A DNA stretch of 16,819 nt, taken from positions 1-16,819 of the forward strand of contig JAGLYB010000001.1 of the NCBI GenBank assembly GCA_023132545.1. The letters are read 5' to 3'. The notes beneath the pieces were generated by a model that did no database searches, was not told the origin of the DNA, and saw nothing but the letters and a program-made list of their open reading frames with translations. The DNA is from Candidatus Bipolaricaulota bacterium (lineage in GTDB: Bacteria > Bipolaricaulota > Bipolaricaulia > UBA7950 > UBA9294). Each line of letters opens with the position of its first letter. Within the stretch, counting starts at the first letter, position 1. Positions 6,563 to 14,816 of the stretch are shown piece after piece. Both the position numbers and the translations under genes were made by a program.

Positions 6563-7687
6563 ATGAGAATTGGCATCTGCTGCTATCCTTCTCACGGGGG
6601 TAGCGGGGTTGTAGCCACTGAGTTGGGCAAGCATCTTGCCAACGGCGGTCACGAAGTAGCTTTCATCAGTTACGCCGCCCCTCTTCGATTGACTGAATTG
6701 CCGCCTCGAGTCAGCTTTCATGAAGTCGAAATCGAACAGTATCCCTTGCTAAAGCATTTCCCCTATACCCTGGCCCTAGCCTCGAAACTGGCCGAAGTCG
6801 CCGAGATAAAAGAGCTCGACGTATTGCATGCCCACTACGCTATCCCATTCGGTGCGGCCGCATTGCTGGCGAAACAAATCCTTCGAGACCGAGACCGTGA
6901 TCTCAAGGTCGTACTCACATTGCACGGAACCGATATCACGTTGGTGGGCAACAATGCCTCGTTCAAACCGGTCACCAAGATGACAATCGAGAACGCGGAC
7001 GCCGTCACTGTGGTCTCGCGATTCCTCAAGGAGGAGACGATCCGCCAGTTCGATATTCAGCGCGAGCTGGCCATCATCTACAACTTCATTGATCCCGAGC
7101 GTCACGAATTGGAGCCCTGTCCCTGCATTCCTCAATGCAACGCAAACTCGCAGAAGACAATCATGCACATCTCCAACTTCCGGCCTGTCAAGCGGATTCG
7201 TGACGTCATTGCCATCTTTGCTAAGATTTCGGAGGTCCTCGACAGTCGGCTGATTCTTGTAGGAGATGGACCGGATGCTCTTGTTGCTCGGGAGATGGGA
7301 CAAGAGTTCGGCATTCACGATCGCATCAACTTCATTGGTATCGTCGATCGTGTCGCTCCTTTGCTGGCAAGAGCCGACCTCTTCTTATTGCCCAGCTCGA
7401 CGGAAAGCTTCGGCCTGGTGGCACTCGAAGCCATGGCCAGCGGCGTTCCGGTCATTGCCTCGAATGTTGGCGGAATCCCTGAAGTTATCGAACACGAACG
7501 AACAGGCTTCCTCGCTCCTGTCGGCGATGTAGATGCCATGTCGGCTTATGCCATCGACCTCCTTCAGAATGAGAAGAAGCACCGCAAGTTCGGAATGGAG
7601 GCACAAGAGCAGGCCAGACTGAAATTCGATTACCGGCTGATTGTGCCTCAGTACGAGGACTTGTATAAGAGGGCGCTGAATAGCTAG
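6563..7687 (+). CDS. bshA: N-acetyl-alpha-D-glucosaminyl L-malate synthase BshA
   Basis: A 374-aa GT4-family retaining glycosyltransferase that transfers GlcNAc from UDP-GlcNAc to L-malate, the first bacillithiol step. The N-terminus MRIGICCYPSHGGSGVVATE and the segments HYAIP (91-95) and HGTDITLVG (121-129) are characteristic of BshA. The C-terminal nucleotide-sugar site has the EX7E motif (E281 to E289) followed by MASGVPVIASNVGGIPEVI. Length matches the B. subtilis enzyme (about 377 aa). ATG 6563 is chosen because AAGGAGG (6551-6557) is 5 nt upstream; the open frame extends back to 6467 inside bshB1 without support. Between the two Rossmann domains there is an unusual CPCIPQC cluster (C186, C188, C192). 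The protein is the last in the operon, though no clear terminator follows. Confidence 0.95.
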   Translation: MRIGICCYPSHGGSGVVATELGKHLANGGHEVAFISYAAPLRLTELPPRVSFHEVEIEQYPLLKHFPYTLALASKLAEVAEIKELDVLHAHYAIPFGAAALLAKQILRDRDRDLKVVLTLHGTDITLVGNNASFKPVTKMTIENADAVTVVSRFLKEETIRQFDIQRELAIIYNFIDPERHELEPCPCIPQCNANSQKTIMHISNFRPVKRIRDVIAIFAKISEVLDSRLILVGDGPDALVAREMGQEFGIHDRINFIGIVDRVAPLLARADLFLLPSSTESFGLVALEAMASGVPVIASNVGGIPEVIEHERTGFLAPVGDVDAMSAYAIDLLQNEKKHRKFGMEAQEQARLKFDYRLIVPQYEDLYKRALNS

Positions 7688-7751
7688 CGGACAAGTTCAG
7701 TTGCCGGCCGTGCGATGGAAACCCAGCCCTTCCTTAGGGGGTAGTTCAGAC

Positions 7752-7757
7752 TATACT
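7752..7757 (+). promoter_or_regulatory. Possible -10 element upstream of the M1 peptidase gene
   Basis: TATACT (5 of 6 to consensus) stands in the 101-nt gap after bshA. No convincing -35 is seen 16-18 bp upstream (TTCCTT is the best). If used, the transcript would start near 7764, leaving a leader of about 26 nt before the AGGAGG-spaced codon at 7790 and only about 5 nt before the GTG at 7769. Confidence 0.35.
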
Positions 7758-7789
7758 GCCATCGGCAAGTGCCGAATGAGGAGGCAATC

Positions 7790-9217
7790 ATCGCCACAAA
7801 GAAGACCTTCCGACTCCTTGCTACGACATTCGTGTTCTGTTCACTGGCCCTGTCTGGTTGGGCGCAGTCGGTTCTGAGCTATGATATCGATCTCATCGTC
7901 GACTACGATGCAGGCTCATTCGAGGGCGTTGCCGTGATTGACTATACCAATTCAACGGGAATGGCTCTCTCGGAACTCTTCTTTCGTCTCTATGCCAATG
8001 ATGACGGTCTGTATGGCACGGCATTCATCCAGATCCTAGACATCACTATCCAAACCGCCAGCAGCACGTTCTCGCTTTATCTGGACGAGACTGTGGTACT
8101 TGTTCCCTTGAAGGAGCCCCTTCAACCAGATGAGCTGATTGAAGTCACCATCACGTTTTCAGGTGGGACCTCACAATGGCCCCGCAACGACAGATATGGC
8201 TCCATTGAAACAGGCTATGGCCTTCTTACCAAATCATCGTCAGCATTGACCTTGACGACGTTCTATCCCATGCTGGCAGTCTATTCTGATGAGGGATGGG
8301 CTCTGGATCCCAGCACTGGATTCGGGGATACCCTCATGGGCGACACAGCCGATTATTCTGTGCAAGTCACGACCAGAGCGGGCCCAATTCCTGTTACCTC
8401 CGGTGAACTCGTCGCCGTGAACCCTGAGACGGACTCCACGACCTATGATTTCACCGCAACGAATGCCCGCGATTTCTCTCTGGTGCTTCTAGAGCAGGAC
8501 TACATTCCGATTGCCGCCGAAAGTGACAACGCCATCATTCGTACCTGGTTCACACCGCCACATCAACTGGCCGGACTCCTGGCCAGCGAAATGGCCCTCT
8601 TCTCCTTCCAATTGTTCGAGGAGTTGATCGGCCCATGTCCGTATCGTGAAATCGAGTTGGTTGAGGTCCCCTTGCGAAGCGCAGCGGGCGTAGAGTTCTC
8701 TGGATTGATTCTGGTCGGAACGCAGTATGCTGGGCAGCCTAACGATCTCTTCTTTTCCATCATCATCTCTCACGAGATGGCTCACCAGTGGTTCTATGCC
8801 GGGGTAGGCAACGACGTGTCTGAGCATCCTTGGCTTGACGAGAGCTTCGCCACCTATCTGTCGTATGAGTTTCTCGCCGCCTATTCCAATCCATCCACAG
8901 CCCAAATGCAGCTTGACACATGGCGCAACGCGTATCGAAGAGCCCAGCAAGATTGGCATGACCTTTCAGTCAGTAGTCCGAAATACGCATTCCCCGACTC
9001 ATCCACCTACAGCTCGTTCGTCTATTCCGGAGGGGCTGCATTTCTCTATGATTTACACCTGGAATTGGGTGATGACGCGTTCTACCGCAGCATACAGACC
9101 TACTACAGCGCGATGCTCTATGACATGGCCACGCCCATGGATCTGATTCGTAGCATCGAAGAAAGCTGTTCTTGCCGGATCGACGAGCTACTCTCCCTCT
9201 ATCGAATCGTACCATAA
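7790..9217 (+). CDS. Secreted M1-family (gluzincin) aminopeptidase, short form
   Basis: A zinc metallopeptidase of about 475 aa. Numbered from 7790, HEMAH (H328, E329, H332) and E351 in WLDESFATYL form the HEXXH-X18-E zinc site of M1 peptidases. AGVEF (299-303) stands where GAMEN recognises the substrate N-terminus, and Y412 in FVYSGGAAFLY is the likely transition-state tyrosine. A hydrophobic N-terminus (KKTFRLLATTFVFCSLALSG then WAQS) is a signal peptide, so it acts outside the cytoplasm. The N-terminal half is a beta sandwich; the C-terminal helical domain is very short compared with 600-900-aa relatives. The start is odd: AGGAGG (7779-7784) is ideally spaced from codon 7790, which reads ATC. 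The nearest standard in-frame start is GTG 7769, which lacks its own ribosome binding site. I mark the SD-supported position; if GTG is used the protein is 7 residues longer. Confidence 0.85.
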   Translation: MATKKTFRLLATTFVFCSLALSGWAQSVLSYDIDLIVDYDAGSFEGVAVIDYTNSTGMALSELFFRLYANDDGLYGTAFIQILDITIQTASSTFSLYLDETVVLVPLKEPLQPDELIEVTITFSGGTSQWPRNDRYGSIETGYGLLTKSSSALTLTTFYPMLAVYSDEGWALDPSTGFGDTLMGDTADYSVQVTTRAGPIPVTSGELVAVNPETDSTTYDFTATNARDFSLVLLEQDYIPIAAESDNAIIRTWFTPPHQLAGLLASEMALFSFQLFEELIGPCPYREIELVEVPLRSAAGVEFSGLILVGTQYAGQPNDLFFSIIISHEMAHQWFYAGVGNDVSEHPWLDESFATYLSYEFLAAYSNPSTAQMQLDTWRNAYRRAQQDWHDLSVSSPKYAFPDSSTYSSFVYSGGAAFLYDLHLELGDDAFYRSIQTYYSAMLYDMATPMDLIRSIEESCSCRIDELLSLYRIVP

Positions 9218-9274
9218 TGGAACCCGCCGGACGGTTCCGTGTACATGGTACGTGGAATACCAAAGGAGGCACCA

Positions 9275-10063
9275 ATGATTCGACAAGGAAAGACATTGCT
9301 TTTTGTTCTTCTAGCTTTGGCGCTCGCACTCCCACTTCACGGAGCGGATGTGCCAGCAACATTCTCAAGCACCCATTACTACATTCTGTCACTCGGTGAG
9401 ATGTCAATTGATCTATCGATTCTAACCGAGACGGCACAGTCAGCCGGTTACTCGATCATTCAGTACGACGGAGATTCAGCGTCCGCCTATCAGGGAAGTG
9501 AAGCTGCTGCCATAGACGTGGAAACTGCTCTGGCCGACGATTCCGTTCTACTCATAGACAGCAGCCGTTTCTATCTCCGCGAGATAGGCGAGACCTATAC
9601 GTTCACCGTTCGCCCGGCTGAGACCGGATATGAGCTGGTAATCAACCCCAGCCAAGAGCTCTCCATCAATGAAACGCTGGCTTCCATTCTGATGGGCCTT
9701 CAGCAAATCGGCATTCTCGGCAACGAAGTCAATCTCGAATTCGCGTCGTTTGCTAAGGCAGATCTCAAGGGTCCGGCTGCCCCAGCAGGTGTGTTTATCG
9801 ACTCTACGCTCTATGGACTCACAGTGGCAGAAGATTGGTTCGCCTTTGCGATCGCCAAGGGACTCACACAGGTGGGACTTCGTGTCGAGATCGTGGCTGA
9901 GAAAGTGCCAGGCGGTGTGCTGGCTGCCGAGTTCACTGATTATATCGTCGGAGAGACAGACTCGCTGGTCAAACTTCTTCTTCCCATCGACGAGCTGCTT
10001 ACGTTGGCTAAATCGACTTCCATTGGCTACGTACGCCTCGCGTATCAGCCATCCGTTCCGTAG
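9275..10063 (+). CDS. Secreted protein of unknown function with a C-terminal subtilase-prodomain-like segment
   Basis: A 262-aa protein I do not recognise as a whole. The N-terminus (KTLLFVLLALALALPLHGA) is a clear signal peptide cut near residue 25. The rest is acidic and mixed alpha/beta in appearance, without cysteines or an evident catalytic motif. The last 32 residues, from LVKLLLPIDELLTLAK (231-246) to YVRLAYQP (252-259), line up with residues 278-307 just before the catalytic domain of the subtilase encoded next door (LIKVTIPLSALSTLTK, then FIRAPYTP), sharing about 11 identical positions. It may therefore be a prodomain-like or partner protein for the protease; this is inference. ATG 9275 has AAGGAGG 5 nt upstream. 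The frame is open back to 9239, but without support. The stop is 15 nt before the subtilase start, so the two are probably co-transcribed. Confidence 0.8.
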   Translation: MIRQGKTLLFVLLALALALPLHGADVPATFSSTHYYILSLGEMSIDLSILTETAQSAGYSIIQYDGDSASAYQGSEAAAIDVETALADDSVLLIDSSRFYLREIGETYTFTVRPAETGYELVINPSQELSINETLASILMGLQQIGILGNEVNLEFASFAKADLKGPAAPAGVFIDSTLYGLTVAEDWFAFAIAKGLTQVGLRVEIVAEKVPGGVLAAEFTDYIVGETDSLVKLLLPIDELLTLAKSTSIGYVRLAYQPSVP

Positions 10064-10078
10064 TTTAAGGAGTTCAGT

Positions 10079-13000
10079 ATGAACCGATTCTTCCTACTTG
10101 CGCTCGCGGTTCTTGTCGTGCTTTCTCTTCCCGTTCTCAGTCAGGCGGATCTTCTCGTCGGCATTGACAAAGAGTTGATCGGGCAGTGGGAGAGCGTGGG
10201 CGAGAACTTTGAGCAGAAATTCACAACCAGCGTATGGTTCCAGGGCTACTCCCAAAACAGTATGGCGCAGCAGATCGTTCTTCAATCCTTTGCCAAGAGT
10301 GGCCGCCTGCACTTCGTGATGGTTCCCCACAGTTGGGGACCCACTCTTTCTCGCTATCTCGTCGATCTGTCTGATCTGGAACGATCGCTTCTCGATCGGG
10401 GCGCGGATGTCGTGACTATCAATCAGCAGCCAGTAGGCGTTGAAATCCCATTTGCTTCTGATTGGTTCCTGGGTATGCTGACGTGGCCTGAGGATCCCGA
10501 GATGGCCCTCGAGTTTCTGGCGTTTGTCGCGCAAGGTGGGGAGACAGCAATCGGTTCGCCGGCCCTTCCTCAACAAACCGTAGTTTCTCCACAAGCCACA
10601 GTGGCCATATTCGCAACTCAGAAGATCGCTCGAGTGGATCACAATCCACTGATCGACGGTGCGTTGGAGGCTCTCATCGGCGCGGCAGAAGCTGCCATGA
10701 GCTCAACCGCTAGCCATGTTGCGACTGCCATTCCGACGTTTGCCAGAGCCGCACTTGACTCGCTAGCCACCTTGTACGGCGTTCCGTTCTCATCGACCAC
10801 TTCGATGGTAACAGTCGTTCTTGAGTCACAGCCAGGCCGCAGTGCGTCCAACGTCGCCGCGTTATCACGGCTCGGTATCAACCAGAACGCCATCGCAGCA
10901 ACCTCAAACCTGATCAAGGTCACGATCCCCTTGAGCGCCCTATCGACATTGACCAAGCAGCTCACAGGGATTTCGTTCATTCGGGCCCCCTACACGCCCT
11001 TCGCTCTGGGTACTCCGAGCGAGGGTACGGCCGCCATTGGAGCCGATGGCTTTCACGCGGTCGGCATCCGGGGGAGCGGCAGCAAAGTCGCCATCATCGA
11101 TCTGGGCTTCTCAGGGTTGGCTCAAGCACAAGCTCGTGGAGACCTCCCCTACACGATCGGACAGAACGATCTGACAGGCACCGGACTCTCAAGTGGAATC
11201 ACTCACGGTACAGCAGTGGCCGAGATCATTTATGACATCGCTCCCGAAGCGGATCTCTACCTGATCAAGATCGCAGACGAGGTCGATCTCGATCTTGCGG
11301 TCACATACTGCTTGAGCAATGGTATCGACATCATCAATCACTCGCTCGGCTGGTATAACACCAATTTCTACGACGGCACCGGCACAATCGCAGAGACCGC
11401 CCAACGTGCAATCTCCGGTGGAATTCTCTGGGTAAATGCAGCCGGCAATGAAGCTGAAAGCCATTGGGAAGGCGTCTTTACAGACGGCAATTCCGATGGC
11501 TGGCTCGATCAAAATGTGACGTTCTACGCCACGGCCGGATCACAAGCCGTGTTGTTTCTTACTTGGAATGAGTGGCCTCAAGCTTCGACAGACTACGATC
11601 TGTACTTGTTCGATCCCTCCAGCAATCTGGTCGCTTCTTCGACCAAACATCAGACCGGTACTGAGGAGCCGACTGAATCGATCCAGGTATCGACTACAGC
11701 CAGCGGGATCTACACTATTCGAATCCAAGGAACGGGTTCTCGCTCCCTGGAACTGTTCAATCTCTATCAATCGGTCTCGCCGCTGATCGCCGCCAGTTCA
11801 ATCCTTGCCCCGGCCAATGCCGCCAATGTGATTGCTGTCGGTGCATTGGGTTATTCTCAGTACACGACCGGCCCCATCCAACCCTACAGTTCCCAAGGGC
11901 CATCCAATAGCGGGCAATCCAAGCCCGACATCGTTGCCCCGGATAACGTTACAACCGGAACGAGTCCCTATACGACGTTCCCAGGGACATCGGGCGCAGC
12001 ACCTCATGTCTCCGGTGCCGCCGCGTTACTGCTCTCGCAAACGCCTGGCTTGAGTGAGTACGCTCTGCGTACGCAGCTTCTTTCTCAAACCATTCCTATG
12101 GGCGGCGCCAACGTCTATGGCAACGGGCGACTCAGCCTGCAAGCACCGGCAGGAGCGAATTCGGCCCCGACAGCATCGTTCGTGTACTCACCCACGGCTC
12201 CAACAACCGGAGCAACGGTGTCATTCAATGCGAACTCGTCTTTTGATCCAGATGGATCGATCGTCCTGTATGAGTGGGACTTCACCGGAAATGGAATCAC
12301 CGATGCAACCGGCGTGGTTCAAGCACGCGCCTTCGCTGCAGGAACCTACTCCATTCGATTGACGGTAACAGACAACGACGGAGCGTCGAATACGCAGATA
12401 CGAAGCTTGACCGTGACCTCCACTCCCAACCAACCGCCGAATGCCGCCTTCAACGTATCCCCAAGCTCGGGACAACCGGGAACGTGGTTCACATTTAGCG
12501 CGTCCGCTTCCAGTGATCCTGATGGAAGCATCGTAAGCTACGTCTGGAATTTCGGAGATGGCGGAACGGATTCGGGGATCACGGCATACAACAGTTACGC
12601 CGCCCCGGGTACCTACACGGTGCAGTTGACAGTGACTGACAATGATGGCGCCACTGACATCACCACGCGTTCCGTATCCGTACAAGCGGTAACTGCGCCG
12701 GATCTCGTGGTCCAGAGCATCAACTATGCTCCTACTTCTCCTGTCATCGGACAAAGCGTGACCTTCTCCATCACGGTGATGAATCAAGGGAACGCAACAG
12801 CCGGGTTCTTCCGCATCCGACTAACAGGCACCAGTTCGTCTACACAAAGCTACATCACGCAGCTGACACCCGGAGCGTCGCAGGTCGTAAGTCTTGCCCT
12901 GCCCTTGACATCCAGCTCAGAAACCTTCACTGCAACTGCAGACGATTTGGATCAGATCAATGAATCGATCGAGACTAACAATACCAATACCGTTCTCGTG

Positions 13001-14656
13001 GCTGCCGCGGCCATCCCGTTGATCGCCGATGCAGGCGGCCCCTATTCCGGGACAGCCGGTTCTTCGATTGCTTTCAACGGATCGGGTTCAACCGGCACGA
13101 TCTACACCTACTTATGGTCATTCGGCGACGGTAGCAGCTCTCAGGGAGTCTCTCAGAGCCATACCTACACCCATCCCGGAACCTATACAGTGACACTCAC
13201 GGTGTACGGATCGGGAGGCCAGCAATCGATCGATACGACTCACGCGGTCGTCAGCGCCTCTGCCCCGGCATTGACAGCACAACTGTACCTACCACAGGCA
13301 ACGTACCAAGTAGATGACACGCTTGTGATCACGTACACCGTCAATCGCACAGCGTATGTGTATCTGTGCGATGTCACCGCAGACGGGCACGTCACGCTTC
13401 TGTCCCCGAACTGGTTGGAGCCCTCACCTCTGGCGACGGCGGGAACTCATACGTTCCCCGGATCTGGAGGCTACACGCTCCGGATTACAGAACCCGTGGG
13501 AACTGAAACGCTCTACCTGTTCGCGGCGTCCGGGCCGATTTCCGGATTCCCAACATCGTTCAGCTACGGATTCCCGTTACTAAGCACCAATCCGTCCTCT
13601 TTCCGAAGCGCGATTCTCGCCACCATGCAATCGCAGTTCTCGAGTGGAGACTGGGCGTTTGACACGCTATCGTTCCAGGTTACTTCACCGGCGCCAACTA
13701 CGGGCATCATCCGTGTAATCTCCAGTCCAACCAACGCGTTGGTGAAGATTGACGGCGCACCTGTTGGCAACACAACCCATGAGCAGGCGAACGTAATCCC
13801 GGGTATTCATACTGTGGAAGTTTCGAAGTCAGGATATCACTCGGAAACAAGACAAGTCACTGTGAACGCGGGACTCACCAGTACCGTTTCCGTAACCCTA
13901 ACACCGATTTCGACCAACAGTCCTCCTGTGGCCAACTTCAACTTCAGTCCGAGCGATCCCATCGTCGGAAGCGTCGTTTCGTTCGACGCATCCTCATCCA
14001 GCGATCCGGACGGCAGCATTACGTCCTATGCTTGGAACTTCGGAGACAGCAGCACAGGCAGTGGACAGTTCGTTACCCATGCGTTCGCAGCCAGTGGAAC
14101 CTACAGCGTGACATTAACTGTCACCGACAACGAGGGCGCGCAAGGCACGAAAGTGAGATCTGTGACCGTGGGAACGTCCGAGAATGTCGGATGGGTCTCG
14201 CCGGTATCTCACGAAGACCCAGCCGCCAATTGGAAGGTCGAAGAGCGCGCGTATGACGATGATGTCGATCGCAACTACAATACGAACGCTCAGCACTACA
14301 GCCATAATGCTGGAGAGTGGACATCCTACATCATTCTCAACGCACCATCCGGTGGGCTTCAATGCGACCGAATACGTGTGTTGCTGGGAGATTCGGCTCC
14401 AGGCAGCATCAACCTGCTTTCCTGGGATATCGATGTGTATCGTGATGGTGCTTGGATCGACGTATACACGGGAACCGAAGCTTCTCTGTCGGAACACGAT
14501 CCTGATGATGAAGGCCATGAATGGGTTGAGATTGCCTTCAGCCAAGGTCTGGTCACGAGGATGCGACTCCGAGCCTATAACAATCACACGAGAGGGTCCA
14601 CGATGTCACGTATCTACGAAGCCGATTTCCATGACGCCACGGTGCCTACACCGTAG
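10079..14656 (+). CDS. Giant secreted multidomain subtilisin-like serine protease (S8) with PKD, CARDB, DUF4384 and PEGA modules
   Basis: A 1525-aa exported protease. Order of parts: signal peptide (1-23); a region resembling a family 1 extracellular solute-binding protein (about 24-160); linker and prodomain (about 240-310); S8 catalytic domain with D341 (VAIIDLG), H376 (THGTAVAE), oxyanion N457 (NAAGNEA) and S638 (GTSGAAPHVSG). Between N457 and S638 sits an inserted beta domain of about 100 residues (TDYDLYLFDPSSNLV, GIYTIRIQG), like PPC-type domains. Then come PKD1 (696-780), PKD2 (786-870), CARDB (875-974), PKD3 (983-1058), a DUF4384-like domain (1062-1200), PEGA (1209-1278), PKD4 (1282-1365) and a C-terminal discoidin-like beta domain (1367-1525). 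The catalytic triad is complete, so activity is expected, probably at the cell surface or in the medium. ATG 10079 has AAGGAG (10067-10072), 6-nt spacing. It follows the 262-aa gene by 15 nt. Confidence 0.93.
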   Translation: MNRFFLLALAVLVVLSLPVLSQADLLVGIDKELIGQWESVGENFEQKFTTSVWFQGYSQNSMAQQIVLQSFAKSGRLHFVMVPHSWGPTLSRYLVDLSDLERSLLDRGADVVTINQQPVGVEIPFASDWFLGMLTWPEDPEMALEFLAFVAQGGETAIGSPALPQQTVVSPQATVAIFATQKIARVDHNPLIDGALEALIGAAEAAMSSTASHVATAIPTFARAALDSLATLYGVPFSSTTSMVTVVLESQPGRSASNVAALSRLGINQNAIAATSNLIKVTIPLSALSTLTKQLTGISFIRAPYTPFALGTPSEGTAAIGADGFHAVGIRGSGSKVAIIDLGFSGLAQAQARGDLPYTIGQNDLTGTGLSSGITHGTAVAEIIYDIAPEADLYLIKIADEVDLDLAVTYCLSNGIDIINHSLGWYNTNFYDGTGTIAETAQRAISGGILWVNAAGNEAESHWEGVFTDGNSDGWLDQNVTFYATAGSQAVLFLTWNEWPQASTDYDLYLFDPSSNLVASSTKHQTGTEEPTESIQVSTTASGIYTIRIQGTGSRSLELFNLYQSVSPLIAASSILAPANAANVIAVGALGYSQYTTGPIQPYSSQGPSNSGQSKPDIVAPDNVTTGTSPYTTFPGTSGAAPHVSGAAALLLSQTPGLSEYALRTQLLSQTIPMGGANVYGNGRLSLQAPAGANSAPTASFVYSPTAPTTGATVSFNANSSFDPDGSIVLYEWDFTGNGITDATGVVQARAFAAGTYSIRLTVTDNDGASNTQIRSLTVTSTPNQPPNAAFNVSPSSGQPGTWFTFSASASSDPDGSIVSYVWNFGDGGTDSGITAYNSYAAPGTYTVQLTVTDNDGATDITTRSVSVQAVTAPDLVVQSINYAPTSPVIGQSVTFSITVMNQGNATAGFFRIRLTGTSSSTQSYITQLTPGASQVVSLALPLTSSSETFTATADDLDQINESIETNNTNTVLVAAAAIPLIADAGGPYSGTAGSSIAFNGSGSTGTIYTYLWSFGDGSSSQGVSQSHTYTHPGTYTVTLTVYGSGGQQSIDTTHAVVSASAPALTAQLYLPQATYQVDDTLVITYTVNRTAYVYLCDVTADGHVTLLSPNWLEPSPLATAGTHTFPGSGGYTLRITEPVGTETLYLFAASGPISGFPTSFSYGFPLLSTNPSSFRSAILATMQSQFSSGDWAFDTLSFQVTSPAPTTGIIRVISSPTNALVKIDGAPVGNTTHEQANVIPGIHTVEVSKSGYHSETRQVTVNAGLTSTVSVTLTPISTNSPPVANFNFSPSDPIVGSVVSFDASSSSDPDGSITSYAWNFGDSSTGSGQFVTHAFAASGTYSVTLTVTDNEGAQGTKVRSVTVGTSENVGWVSPVSHEDPAANWKVEERAYDDDVDRNYNTNAQHYSHNAGEWTSYIILNAPSGGLQCDRIRVLLGDSAPGSINLLSWDIDVYRDGAWIDVYTGTEASLSEHDPDDEGHEWVEIAFSQGLVTRMRLRAYNNHTRGSTMSRIYEADFHDATVPTP

Positions 14657-14672
14657 CCAGTTCGAGCATTTC

Positions 14673-14710
14673 AATGCGGCGGCAGATAGGTTCTGTCGCC
14701 GCATTTCCTT
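14673..14710 (+). terminator. Intrinsic terminator after the subtilase gene
   Basis: A 14-bp stem (14673-14686 pairing with 14692-14705, with one G-U pair) closes a 5-nt loop (TAGGT) 16 nt after the subtilase stop. The tail is only moderately T-rich (TTTCCTT), so termination may be incomplete, but the long GC-rich stem and position support it. Confidence 0.75.
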
Positions 14711-14730
14711 CGAACATGCTTCACCAATCA

Positions 14731-14759
14731 TTGACTGATCGTTCAATCCATGCAAGAAT
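14731..14759 (+). promoter_or_regulatory. Candidate promoter of the phosphatase-like gene
   Basis: TTGACT (14731-14736, 5 of 6) and AAGAAT (14754-14759, 4 of 6) are separated by 17 bp and lie between the subtilase terminator and the next start codon. This would give a leader of roughly 50 nt carrying the AGGAGGTGA site. Confidence 0.45.
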
Positions 14760-14816
14760 AGGACACGGAACCCTGTCGGCTTCGCCGTAGTTTCCCGGGG
14801 ATGCAGGAGGTGAGGT

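Noticed and set aside
7688..7789. Terminator of the bsh operon in the gap after bshA
   Set aside because: Only a 4-bp stem (CCCT/AGGG around 7727-7739) was found, with no T tract; the operon end remains unmarked.
9219..9238. Inverted repeat GGAACC/GGTTCC just after the M1 peptidase stop, as a terminator
   Set aside because: Only 6 bp with an 8-nt loop and no T tract; too weak to call a terminator.
12221..12787. 188-codon open frame on the minus strand opposite the PKD region
   Set aside because: It lies within the well-supported subtilase frame, shows no recognisable motif, and arises from the repeated codon pattern of the PKD domains.
12160..14175. Possible DNA tandem repeat from similar PKD segments (for example TGGAA-TTCGGAGA motifs)
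   Set aside because: The four PKD units are diverged in DNA and separated by other domains; the likeness is at protein level, not a nucleotide repeat.
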